NCBI GenBank assembly: GCA_023443025.1
Contig: JAEZWM010000017.1
Location: 66,446-130,445, forward strand
Origin: Bacillota bacterium
GTDB lineage: Bacteria > Bacillota > Clostridia > Tissierellales > Peptoniphilaceae
DNA length: 64,000 nt
Reading direction: 5' to 3'
This document shows, in pieces, positions 37,260 to 45,561 of this stretch (its first letter is position 1; each line of letters opens with the position of its first letter). The notes beneath the pieces are model-generated. The model was given only the letters and a program-made list of their open reading frames with translations, made no database searches and had not been told where the DNA came from. A program made the position numbers and the translations under genes.

Positions 37260-37530
37260 AATAATTTATCAGAAGACAAATCTTCTACTTCTGAACCCTC
37301 CTTTATGATTATTAATAAATTCTGATTTCCTAATCTTTAGTGTGATAATTGCATATAATAATATCCACTTATAATTAGTCAATCCTCTTTACTATTATAC
37401 ATTGTATCATAATAATGCATACAATTGGTACAATTTTATATAAAAAAAACAGGATATTATATGAAAAATATTTTAACGATTTTCTGTTAACTGTGATATA
37501 ATCGATACAAAAGAATAAATCGGAGGGAAT
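37260..37530. promoter_or_regulatory. divergent intergenic region with M18 promoter
   Basis: An AT-rich region between divergent genes. For the plus-strand aminopeptidase, an extended -10 TGATATAAT lies at 37494-37502, followed by GGAGGG before its ATG. On the minus side are the AGAAGA-CAAA-TCTTCT hairpin and a remote ribosome site of the membrane-protein operon. No ORF is evident. Confidence 0.55.
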
Positions 37531-38826
37531 ATGGATAAAAATATTTTAGTTAATGACTTGTTAAATTTTTTAAACGATTCACCAACCTGTTATCAAGCAG
37601 TAGATGCTATCAAGAAAAAGTTAGATAATGCCGGCTTTAAAGAACTAAGGAAATCAGAAAGTTGGAATCTTGAAGAAAATGGTGAGTATTACATTATTAA
37701 TAACGACTCTGCCATAATAGCATTTAGAATTGGCAGTGTGGATGGAGAAGTTTTTAAATTCCATATAATAGGATCACATAGCGATTCACCAACTTTTAGA
37801 GTGAAACCTAAAGCAGAGATGAAAACCAAAGATTCATATCTAAAACTAAACACGGAAGTCTATGGCGGCCCCATACTTTCAACATGGTTTGATAGGCCTC
37901 TATCACTTGCAGGAAGAGTAATGATTTCAGGTTCTGATCCTTTTACACCTGAAATAAAACTATTAAATATAGATCGAGACCTGCTTACTATTCCCAATGT
38001 AGCCATACACATGAACAGAGATATAAACTCAGGATATTCTTACAATGCACAGGTGGACACACTTCCCCTACTTGGAATGATTAATAAAAAGCTTGAAGAG
38101 GATAATGTATTGCTCAAGCTTATTGCCGGTGAACTTGGCATTTCAGAAGATGAAATACTAGAATTTGATCTGTTTTTATACTCAAGGGAGTCTGCTAGCC
38201 TACTCGGTTTAAATAACGAGTTTATTTCAAGTGGACGAATCGATAACCTTGCAATGGCACATGCATCGATTATGGCATTAATTGAAACCGGTGATTCCAC
38301 CACTTCAAATGTGGTTGTAGTTACTGATAACGAAGAAGTTGGAAGCATGTCAAGACAAGGAGCAGACAGTCCGTTTATTTCTGATACCTTAAAGAGGATA
38401 GTTTTAAATGTATCCGATGACCCTGAAGAATACTATAAAGCAGTATCCAAAAGTTTTATGATATCAGCGGATATGGCTCATGCACTACATCCAAACCACC
38501 CTGATAAATCAGACCCTACCGTATATCCTATTATAAACAAAGGTCCGGCTATAAAAATAGCTGCTTCAAAATCCTATACTTCAGATGCATACTCTATTTC
38601 TGTCTACAAGCAGATATGCAAAAATGCCGGAGTTCCTGTTCAGGAATTTACAAATAGATCTGATGCAAGAGGTGGATCTACCATAGGTCCGATAACTTCA
38701 AAACATATAGATATCGCAGCGGTAGACATCGGTAATCCCGCACTAGGCATGCACTCTGTAAGAGAGTTGTCAGGAGTCGATGATCATCACTATATTTATT
38801 TAAGCTTCGTAGAATTTTTCAAATAG
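37531..38826 (+). CDS. apeB: M18 family aminopeptidase
   Basis: Zinc aminopeptidase of the aspartyl aminopeptidase family, 431 residues and cytoplasmic. Metal and catalytic motifs are visible: IGSHSDSPTFRVKP, the SGRIDNLAMAHA segment, VTDNEEVGSM with the catalytic Glu pair, and MSADMAHA-type ISADMAHALHPN. It would trim peptides brought in by importers such as Dpp. It has its own promoter and a strong terminator. Confidence 0.94.
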   Translation: MDKNILVNDLLNFLNDSPTCYQAVDAIKKKLDNAGFKELRKSESWNLEENGEYYIINNDSAIIAFRIGSVDGEVFKFHIIGSHSDSPTFRVKPKAEMKTKDSYLKLNTEVYGGPILSTWFDRPLSLAGRVMISGSDPFTPEIKLLNIDRDLLTIPNVAIHMNRDINSGYSYNAQVDTLPLLGMINKKLEEDNVLLKLIAGELGISEDEILEFDLFLYSRESASLLGLNNEFISSGRIDNLAMAHASIMALIETGDSTTSNVVVVTDNEEVGSMSRQGADSPFISDTLKRIVLNVSDDPEEYYKAVSKSFMISADMAHALHPNHPDKSDPTVYPIINKGPAIKIAASKSYTSDAYSISVYKQICKNAGVPVQEFTNRSDARGGSTIGPITSKHIDIAAVDIGNPALGMHSVRELSGVDDHHYIYLSFVEFFK

Positions 38827-38860
38827 ATAAAACCAGAGGATTTTCCCTCTGGTTTTATCT
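38825..38860. terminator. bidirectional terminator between M18 peptidase and argJ
   Basis: A perfect 15-bp stem (AGATAAAACCAGAGG with CCTCTGGTTTTATCT) between convergent genes. It overlaps the last bases of both genes. Confidence 0.85.
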
Positions 38861-40066
38861 ATAATTAGTTACTTCTTTTATATAATCACAGCTTAAATCA
38901 CATCCGTATGCCTGTGCACTATGTTCACCATTATTGATATTAACATAGATCTCTACTTCTTCTGTGTTTGCCATTGAGATCATCTGATCAAAATTAAGTG
39001 CGTACGAGACACCATTCTCATACATGATTGCTTCCTGATCTTTCCACTTATAACTTATTTTTGTTTTCATAAAATCAAACTCTTTATTAGTATAACCCAT
39101 ATTGGCTAAAATTCTAGCACCATATGCATCCAATCCATTCATAGCTGCCTTGTATCTGGTGCTTGCTATCACTGCTTTTGCTAATGTTCTTGCATCTTCT
39201 TTGGTTTTTGCTCCAACAAAAGTACAAACAAGTAACTTAGATGCACCTTCTCCATCAGATGCTATCATTCTTGCCATAATCCTTAAGGAATCAGTAAGGA
39301 GTTTTAAGAACTTATAATAGTCACTGTTCTTTTCGGTAATAGTTTTGTTTCCGGCAAGTCCTGAACTCATAATTAAAAATGTATCATTTGTGGACATATC
39401 ACCATCGATGCTTATCATGTTAAAAGTCTCATCCACAGCTTCCGCTAAAGCATCCTGTAAAAGCTCTTTTGTAATTGCTATATCCGTCGTGGCAAAGTTG
39501 ATTGTAGTTCCCATATTGGGATGTATCATCCCACTACCTTTTCCAATACAAGATAATAGCACAGTATGCTCATCAAAATAAGATTCCACAGTTAGAGTTT
39601 TGGGATAACTGTCGGAGGTCATAATCGCTCTGGATACGCCTTTGGAATTGTCTCTTCCGAGTTCCGGCATTTGCTCAAATCCTTTTTCAATTAAACTAAA
39701 GTCTATCTCCTTACCAATCTTACCTGTACAAGCAGGGAGGATTTCAGTAGATTTAATTTTCAATAGTTTAGCTGCCATATCACATACCTTTTCCGCTTTT
39801 TCGTATGCATTGGGCACACATGCATTTGCAACACCACTTATGCCCAAAAATGCTCTTGAGGTTTCGCTTTTTATATTATCCATACAGTATACCACTGTTC
39901 CGCTCTTGACCGAATTTTTTGTAAATACACCCGCAGCAAGAGCCGGTACTTCTGATAGTACTAGCATCATATCCTCTTTACCGGAATCGCTACCATTGAG
40001 ATTAACAGAAGTTGCCGTAGCGGTAAACCCACGAGGAGCCGTGATATCGCTCTCTAGAATTTTCAT
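38855..40066 (-). CDS. argJ: ArgJ family N-acetyltransferase (glutamate N-acetyltransferase), divergent
   Basis: Self-cleaving Ntn-type acetyltransferase that normally moves acetyl from acetylornithine to glutamate. The 403 residues (ATG 40066, six bases after AAGGTG; the GTG at 40081 is less likely) align along the whole family: ITAPRGFTA, GSGMIHPNM, DGDMSTND, SDGEGASKL, YGCDLSCDYIK. The nucleophile Thr follows Gly (NMGT) rather than the usual Ala (MAT). The substrate segment GADANWGR reads GLDAYGAR, and NSGNANACTG reads ISGVANACVP. No other arginine gene is nearby. The reaction may thus differ, an inference only. Confidence 0.86.
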   Translation of the reverse strand: MKILESDITAPRGFTATATSVNLNGSDSGKEDMMLVLSEVPALAAGVFTKNSVKSGTVVYCMDNIKSETSRAFLGISGVANACVPNAYEKAEKVCDMAAKLLKIKSTEILPACTGKIGKEIDFSLIEKGFEQMPELGRDNSKGVSRAIMTSDSYPKTLTVESYFDEHTVLLSCIGKGSGMIHPNMGTTINFATTDIAITKELLQDALAEAVDETFNMISIDGDMSTNDTFLIMSSGLAGNKTITEKNSDYYKFLKLLTDSLRIMARMIASDGEGASKLLVCTFVGAKTKEDARTLAKAVIASTRYKAAMNGLDAYGARILANMGYTNKEFDFMKTKISYKWKDQEAIMYENGVSYALNFDQMISMANTEEVEIYVNINNGEHSAQAYGCDLSCDYIKEVTNYR

Positions 40067-40148
40067 AACTTTCACCTTCACTTTATGTTTTTCAGTTTAT
40101 TATGCTACCATGATAATACAAAATTGATATATTAGTCAATTCAAAAAT

Positions 40149-41585
40149 TTAAGTTCCGCAGTATGTTTTGTAACTCATCTTTTCTCTTAAATCCATAGGC
40201 ACAGTAAACTCGTTATCAACTTTTATACTATAGTCATAAAGGTTTTTGAGACTTTCTATTAGTCTCTTTGCAAAGCTGTAATCTCCCTCATTTTCGACTA
40301 GTTTAATGGCTTTTTCAACCAGGTGATTCCTTGGTATGAGCACCGGATTGTTTCTCTCCATTAGCTGACTAACTGCAATCTGTCCCATCTGTTCTCCACG
40401 CAGCCTCTTTTCCCACTCGTTTTCAAATTCTTTAAACGCATCAGTATTAAACCTTTCATCATATTTATAATCACCGGTTGTGAGCATATGAAAGGTATTA
40501 GTATAATCTAGATTTGACGAGAACATAAAATTCAGGAGCTTATTTATTAATAATAGGTCAGTATCTATAGGATCGAAAATTCCAATTTTAGATGCCATCG
40601 CACTTAGATAGTATGAATTATATTTCTCATCAAAACCGTCGATCAGATTCTGTGCAATTTCAATTCCTTCATCTTTATTGTCGGAAAAGATATCTACAAA
40701 TAGTTCCACCAACCTAGCTAGGTTCCATTTTGCTATCTGTGGTTGATTGGAGAATTTGTACCTCCCCATTGTGTCGATAGAACTAAAAACCTCATCCGGA
40801 TTATAATAATCGATAAATGCACATGGACCATAATCAAAAGTAATTCCGATTATACTTACATTGTCGGTATTCATAACACCATGTATAAAACCGACTCTCA
40901 TCCATTCACTTACAAGCTTAGCTTGTAGGTCTATTACCTTATCAAGAAATGAGATATAATCATCATCTTTATAATATCTTTGTATCACATAGTCAGCTAA
41001 ACTACGTACCAAATCACTTCCACCTACTTCGTAAGCGTACTGAAATGTCCCAACTCTGATGTGACTTTTGGATACCCTTGTAAGGACTGCACCGGGTTTT
41101 ATCGTTTGTCGTCTCACCGGTTCTCCTGTTTCAACAACAGCCAGACTTCTGGAAGACGGGATACCTAGAGAATTCATACCCTCGCTAATAATATACTCCC
41201 TTAGCATGCTACCGGCTGTAGCTCTGCCATCTCCGCCTCTGGAATAAGGGTTTCTTCCCGAGCCCTTCAGTTGTATATCCCAGAGCTCCCCCAGAGGATC
41301 TTCCCACTCTCCAAGCAGCACGGCTCTCCCATCACCAAGTCTTGTAAAATAACCAAACTGATGACCCGAGTATGCTTGAGCAATGGGATTCCACCCGTCC
41401 GGTATTTTATTACCGGCAAATATTTCAGGCATATTGATCAATTCTTGTACAGGCATTCCAAGTTGCTCGGCAAGTTCTTCATTGAAAATAGTCATTACAT
41501 TTTCACTAACCGGTTCAGGTAATACCTTCTTGTAGAATCTATTATCCAATTTATTATAATAATCACTTTTTAGTTCAAATTTCAT
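40149..41585 (-). CDS. selO: protein adenylyltransferase SelO (YdiU)
   Basis: Pseudokinase-fold enzyme that transfers AMP from ATP to protein hydroxyls, linked to oxidative stress in bacteria. The 478 residues match the E. coli length. Visible are the Gly-rich LKGSGRNPYSRGGDGRA, the Lys/Arg nucleotide site ending VGTFQYA, and the catalytic HGVMNTDN and FDYGP segments. The protein ends CGT; the position held by selenocysteine in animal SelO is an ordinary Cys codon (TGC) here. Convergent or divergent neighbours are unrelated. Confidence 0.94.
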   Translation of the reverse strand: MKFELKSDYYNKLDNRFYKKVLPEPVSENVMTIFNEELAEQLGMPVQELINMPEIFAGNKIPDGWNPIAQAYSGHQFGYFTRLGDGRAVLLGEWEDPLGELWDIQLKGSGRNPYSRGGDGRATAGSMLREYIISEGMNSLGIPSSRSLAVVETGEPVRRQTIKPGAVLTRVSKSHIRVGTFQYAYEVGGSDLVRSLADYVIQRYYKDDDYISFLDKVIDLQAKLVSEWMRVGFIHGVMNTDNVSIIGITFDYGPCAFIDYYNPDEVFSSIDTMGRYKFSNQPQIAKWNLARLVELFVDIFSDNKDEGIEIAQNLIDGFDEKYNSYYLSAMASKIGIFDPIDTDLLLINKLLNFMFSSNLDYTNTFHMLTTGDYKYDERFNTDAFKEFENEWEKRLRGEQMGQIAVSQLMERNNPVLIPRNHLVEKAIKLVENEGDYSFAKRLIESLKNLYDYSIKVDNEFTVPMDLREKMSYKTYCGT

Positions 41586-41743
41586 GATAACCTCCGTATT
41601 TATCTAATTTAGATTTACCCAATAATACGCCCATCAATCTAATATAGAGGAATAGAGAAACAAACGTATTTGAAAAAATAGTCATTATTATATAGAATGA
41701 TATAGAATTCAAGTTTTGTAATAATATAAATAAGGAGTTTATG

Positions 41744-43090
41744 ATGGATAGAGATAATATTTCATTAACAGAAGGCAACCTTTTTGAGTCGTTATTAAAA
41801 TTTTCAATACCATTTATCATTGCAAATCTTATACAGGCACTCTACGGAGCTGTGGACATGCTAATTATCGGTCTTTTCACCGATACAGCAGCTCTTTCAG
41901 GCGTAGCTGTAGCAACACAGGTCATGCAAATCGTAAATGGTATAGTCTTAGGTCTGACCATGGGAGGAACGATTCTCGTAGGACAGTACTATGGAGCTAA
42001 AAGATATAAGGACACTCAAAAAACAATAGGAAATTTGATGATTCTCGGTGTTTTTGTTTCACTTTTAATAGCAGTCGGTATGTATATATTTAAAGATCAG
42101 CTTTTAAACCTTTTAAACACGCCGTCAGAGGCTTTTATCGATGCAAGAAATTACGTACTTATCGCATCGGCAGGAACAATCTTTATCTTTGGATACAATG
42201 CTGTAAGCGCTGTACTTCGTGGACTTGGGGACTCTAAAAGACCGGTTTATTTTATTTCAGTAGCATGTGTAATAAACATTCTTCTAGACATATTATTCGT
42301 AGCAAAATTCGGTCTAAGAGCATCAGGAGCTGCTTTTGCTACGGTAATATCTCAATTAATAAGTCTTTTAATTGCACTTTGGTATCTTACAAAAAGATCG
42401 GACTACTTTAAGATTACTGCTGAGAACTTCAGAATAGATTTAAGTAGAATCAATAAAATACTTAGAGTAAGCTTACCTCTCGCACTACAAGAGGTACTTC
42501 TTTGGGGATCATTTCTTGTTATTGCTGCAATTGCAAACAGCATGGGAGTAAATGAATCTGCAGCGGTTGGAATAGTTGCAAAGTTTGAAACCTTCTCCAT
42601 GCTTCCACCAATGGCACTATCATACGCATTAGCTGCAATGACAGCACAAAATATAGGAGCTCAAAAACCGGAAAGAGCACTGTCAGCTCTCAAAATAAGC
42701 ATAGGAATGTCACTAGTCAGCGCATTTGTCTTTCTACTGTGGGCACAACTACATCCTCAGTCCATCATGGCAATCTTTGGTGCAGACCCAGGTGTTACCC
42801 TGGCAGGTGCACAGTACCTTAAACTATACAGTATTGACTTCCTATTGGTAGCTTTTAAATTTAATTTTAATGGATTTTTAAACGGTTCAGGAAGAACGAC
42901 TTTTGCAATGCTTAACGGAATCTTTTCATCAGTATTTGTAAGGATTCCACTAGCATACCTATTGGGATATAAAATGGGTAAAAGTCTTTACGGTTTAGGT
43001 TTATCAGTTCCACTTGCATCAATCCTATCTATACTGTTTTCAATCCTATTTATTAGAACAGGTAAATGGAAAGAACAGATTATAAAATAA
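41744..43090 (+). CDS. MATE family efflux transporter
   Basis: A 448-residue cation-coupled multidrug/organic cation exporter with twelve TM helices in two homologous halves. The early LLKFSIPFIIANLIQALYG region and the TAALSGVAVATQ segment are typical of the DinF/NorM superfamily. Two ATGs are adjacent; I take the second (41744), which is six bases from AAGGAG. A strong stem-loop follows. The substrate is unknown. Confidence 0.92.
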   Translation: MDRDNISLTEGNLFESLLKFSIPFIIANLIQALYGAVDMLIIGLFTDTAALSGVAVATQVMQIVNGIVLGLTMGGTILVGQYYGAKRYKDTQKTIGNLMILGVFVSLLIAVGMYIFKDQLLNLLNTPSEAFIDARNYVLIASAGTIFIFGYNAVSAVLRGLGDSKRPVYFISVACVINILLDILFVAKFGLRASGAAFATVISQLISLLIALWYLTKRSDYFKITAENFRIDLSRINKILRVSLPLALQEVLLWGSFLVIAAIANSMGVNESAAVGIVAKFETFSMLPPMALSYALAAMTAQNIGAQKPERALSALKISIGMSLVSAFVFLLWAQLHPQSIMAIFGADPGVTLAGAQYLKLYSIDFLLVAFKFNFNGFLNGSGRTTFAMLNGIFSSVFVRIPLAYLLGYKMGKSLYGLGLSVPLASILSILFSILFIRTGKWKEQIIK

Positions 43091-43110
43091 TGAGGAGGCG
43101 AACGGCTCCC

Positions 43111-43158
43111 AGACTGAAGACAAACTCCAGAAAGTGAGTTTGCCTTCAGTCTGTTTCT
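43111..43158 (+). terminator. terminator after the MATE gene
   Basis: A 17-bp stem with one mismatch, AGACTGAAGACAAACTC with GAGTTTGCCTTCAGTCT, followed by TGTTTCTT. Confidence 0.75.
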
Positions 43159-43274
43159 TAAAAGAACTGTAATCTTTATTACATAAAAATATAATCTAGA
43201 CAAAGGCTCATTTTCGATTTCAGAAGTAAATGTTTCGACTTGCAATAATGTTATATTTAATAAGATTGATGTAA

Positions 43275-43311
43275 GTATAAAAACATCAGACGATTGCAGC
43301 TGCCTGATGTT
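43275..43311 (-). terminator. terminator of the peptide/two-TM gene pair
   Basis: AACATCAG and CTGATGTT (43282-43311) form an 8-bp stem extended by weak pairing in a large loop; on the minus strand it is followed by TTTTTAT. The remaining 43159-43380 interval shows nothing else. Confidence 0.6.
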
Positions 43312-43380
43312 AATACTTAGTGATTATTTTATATACCACCTATATTTGATAAAGAACTAACTTTCAATATTTGCATAATC

Positions 43381-43647
43381 TTATATCGTTCCTCTATAAC
43401 TTAGGATAACAATTATAACAAATAAAAGAATATAGTTTAACCAAGAATTAATATCTTTAATTCTTAATGCTTCTATTATTCCTTTAGATTTTACTCCTTC
43501 TTTACAACTTGTTGGTCTGATAAATATCATCGTTATCATAATCGAAATCAGCGAAGTATTTTTAAGTACTCCTTTATAAGTTAGGATTAGTATGCCTAAT
43601 AGAAACAATAATCGTTGTATACTTAGTTCATTTTTAATTTTATTCAT
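43381..43647 (-). CDS. small two-TM protein, candidate immunity or partner of the Cys-rich peptide
   Basis: An 88-residue protein with two hydrophobic stretches (about 12-44 and 68-86) around a charged loop (CKEGVKSKGIIEALRIKD). ATG 43647 has AAGGATGG upstream. It lies 52 bases downstream of the halocin-like gene on the same strand, ahead of a terminator. Small hydrophobic proteins in this position are often bacteriocin immunity proteins, but I see no family match, so this role is inferred from context. Confidence 0.6.
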   Translation of the reverse strand: MNKIKNELSIQRLLFLLGILILTYKGVLKNTSLISIMITMIFIRPTSCKEGVKSKGIIEALRIKDINSWLNYILLFVIIVILSYRGTI

Positions 43648-43699
43648 TTTTTAACCATCCTTATACTTATCTGGTAATTTATAAATATTTGTGAAGCTT

Positions 43700-44041
43700 T
43701 TAATATGGGCAATATGGTTCCCAAGCACCTCGAATACATATTTTCCATTTAGGGACATAACATCCTACTAGTATGCCAGCAGCACAAATAGCTGATCCTA
43801 ACTTTGATAACCCGGCTATAAATGCACAAGATGCACCTAATATTTTTTGACAGTTCGGAGTATCATATCCCCCACCTGTTGCGTATTCATAACATACCCA
43901 TGTAGCACAATTAAAATCCACTACTCCATTTATCTCTTGTTCAGCCTCTACTTTTTTAACTTTATAGGCATTAATGTTTTGATTAAATACATTATTATCT
44001 TGGATAGGCAACCCCTTTTTAGACAAAACTATACTTAACAT
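43700..44041 (-). CDS. Cys-rich halocin C8-like bacteriocin peptide, probably 5'-truncated
   Basis: A 113-residue frame. Residues 45-113 contain eight cysteines (45, 50, 64, 72, 86, 94, 102, 111) in a Gly/Ala-rich, moderately hydrophobic setting, ending AWEPYCPY. The spacing and the Gly-Ala-Ile core resemble the halocin C8-type bacteriocin domain found in haloarchaea and some Firmicutes. Residues 1-44 have only a stub of hydrophobic sequence (MLSIVLS) and no full signal peptide. ATG 44041 has no good ribosome site and overlaps the stop of a decayed transposase, so the original signal peptide was probably lost when that element inserted. Expression is doubtful; the domain call is moderate. Confidence 0.6.
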   Translation of the reverse strand: MLSIVLSKKGLPIQDNNVFNQNINAYKVKKVEAEQEINGVVDFNCATWVCYEYATGGGYDTPNCQKILGASCAFIAGLSKLGSAICAAGILVGCYVPKWKICIRGAWEPYCPY

Positions 44042-44979
44042 GATATGTATTTTTTATCTGCTATTAAAATCCTTTTAGCACTGTTTTCTCCATATTCGAT
44101 TGGTGGAGTATAACCTAAGGAACTATGAACTCTTATGTTATTGTAACAATAAACATATTCCGTTAATTTTAGCTGCAATTGATCTAAGGTATCAAATTTA
44201 TTCTGATATATAAATTCTGTTTTAAGTATTTTGTTGGTTTCTTCACTTACTGTATTATCATAAGGGTTCCCTTTATTGCTTAATAATCTCTAGCATCAAA
44301 ATTTCTATCCAGTATATTTAAGATGGTAGGTTCATTGCACTCATTATTATGAACTTTATATGCTACTACTGTATAATTAGATACTAGTGCATTTTCCTTC
44401 ATAATTCTAGAGATTCTTCTTCTAGAAACTTGATAGCCTAGCTTTTCTAATTCTACTTTGATTTTACGTGTCCCATAATTATTTCGGCTAAGCCTAAATA
44501 TTTCTTTGGCATAATTTGTAATTATAAGGCTTTCATTACAAATGCTAGATACTTTCTTATTTAGGTGACATTATATTAAATTTCTTTGGACCTTTAATAA
44601 TTTACACATAGCACTAATACTGTATTTCTCTATATAAGAAATGATAAGGTTTACTTTTTGCCTAGTATTATTGCAGCTTGCATTTAAGTGACTCGCTAGA
44701 ATCCTTATTTTCTTAGTGAAACTTATCCTTTAGGGCAAATATCATTTTCAATTTCAGGCAGACGTACCTTTTTTCTACGTTCAATCAATTCTTTATCTTC
44801 TGCAGTCCCATTGTCGTCAACGTCGAATGCATTAGAATTATTGTACCTTAATACCCAAGTCCTAATAGTTGGTGCAGATACACCGTATTCTTCAGATAAG
44901 CTTCTATAGGTGTGATTACCTTGTTATAGATCTTTACTAGTTGCTTTTTAAAGTCTTCATCATATCTCTTTCTGGTCAT
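44036..44979 (-). pseudogene. decayed IS3-family (IS150-like) transposase OrfA/OrfB remnant
   Basis: Minus-strand reading starts well: ATG 44979 after GGAGGAG, then TRKRYDEDFKKQLVKIY. One base is lost near 44920, after which a second frame gives YRSLSEEYGVSAPTIRTWVL, the helix-turn-helix of OrfA. Further stops follow. An OrfB-like stretch (GTRKIKVELEKLGYQVSRRRI near 44450) jumps, by an internal deletion near 44280, to KGNPYDNTVSE and ends SLGYTPPIEYGENSAKRIL. The deletion removes the region with the first two catalytic Asp residues. It is inactive. Possible left-end sequence lies near 45020-45060; no matching right end is seen. Confidence 0.85.
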
Positions 44980-45217
44980 TAAAATCTCCTCCTGATTTTA
45001 TTGTACCATATTAAGTAAAGATCTGTCCTATTTAGGATAACTTATCCAGCCTACTTAATCATCCTATAATCTTAAATATAGGATTTTCGTCTATAAAATG
45101 CATTTTTAATTTTGCATGATAAAGAAATCTACAATTAACTTTAATATGAATATCCTGAAAATTAGTACTACACACTACTTTTTTTCTTTAAAAACATGGG
45201 CAATACAAGTATAAAAC
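44980..45217. other. AT-rich gap between IS remnant and small peptide gene
   Basis: No ORF is convincing. A short near-palindrome (AGGATAACTTATCC, 45038-45051) lies near the expected left end of the IS. The rest is AT-rich DNA without a clear terminator. Confidence 0.4.
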
Positions 45218-45376
45218 CTAATGTTCAGTTCTGCTAACGTCATCACCATCTAAAATTCTTATCTCATACTCTTTATGATCTTTTAAAATTTGTTCACTTG
45301 GCTTAGCATAAACATTTCCAATGGTTAATAAAAATATCATAATCATACAAATAATTATATTTAATCTTTTTTTCAT
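45218..45376 (-). CDS. 52-aa secreted peptide, candidate pro-pheromone
   Basis: A short gene below common ORF cut-offs. ATG 45376 has GGAGG six bases upstream. The product starts MKKRLNIII and has a textbook Sec signal (basic start, core CMIMIFLLTIG, cleavage after VYA at residue 24), leaving a charged 28-residue remainder that ends ILDGDDVSRTEH. It is divergent from an XRE/TPR regulator 185 bases away. Small secreted peptides beside such regulators are precursors of quorum-sensing signals in the RRNPP family (for example PapR or SHP). That role here is an inference; a plain secreted peptide is the alternative. Confidence 0.65.
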   Translation of the reverse strand: MKKRLNIIICMIMIFLLTIGNVYAKPSEQILKDHKEYEIRILDGDDVSRTEH

Positions 45377-45474
45377 AAGTTTCCTCCACTAATTTGAATA
45401 TTATATAGGCTTCTCTATATCCTTGTGTATCCATTTTACTACAATAAACGATAATTACTAGGTCATATTTGAAC

Positions 45475-45503
45475 TTGACAACTAACTGCAAGTATGATAT
45501 AAT
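45475..45503 (+). promoter_or_regulatory. consensus promoter of the XRE/TPR regulator
   Basis: TTGACA (45475-45480) and TATAAT (45498-45503) are exactly 17 bases apart, both perfect consensus, 58 bases before the regulator start. On the opposite strand a TATAAT-like hexamer (ATTATA on plus, near 45401) could serve the peptide gene. Confidence 0.85.
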
Positions 45504-45561
45504 TTTTATTTACTATAATTACAGATTCAATCAATCAGTATAGTTGCATTGGAGTTATAAA

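Noticed and set aside
40149..40160. Selenocysteine at the SelO C-terminus
   Set aside because: The codon is TGC and the stop is TAA, so it is ordinary Cys in CGT.
41575..41820. 81-residue minus-strand ORF between selO and the MATE gene
   Set aside because: It overlaps the start of the MATE gene antisense and has no ribosome site.
45303..45491. 62-residue minus-strand ORF overlapping the small peptide gene
   Set aside because: It starts inside the regulator promoter, lacks a ribosome site, and the 52-aa frame in another phase has both GGAGG and a signal peptide.
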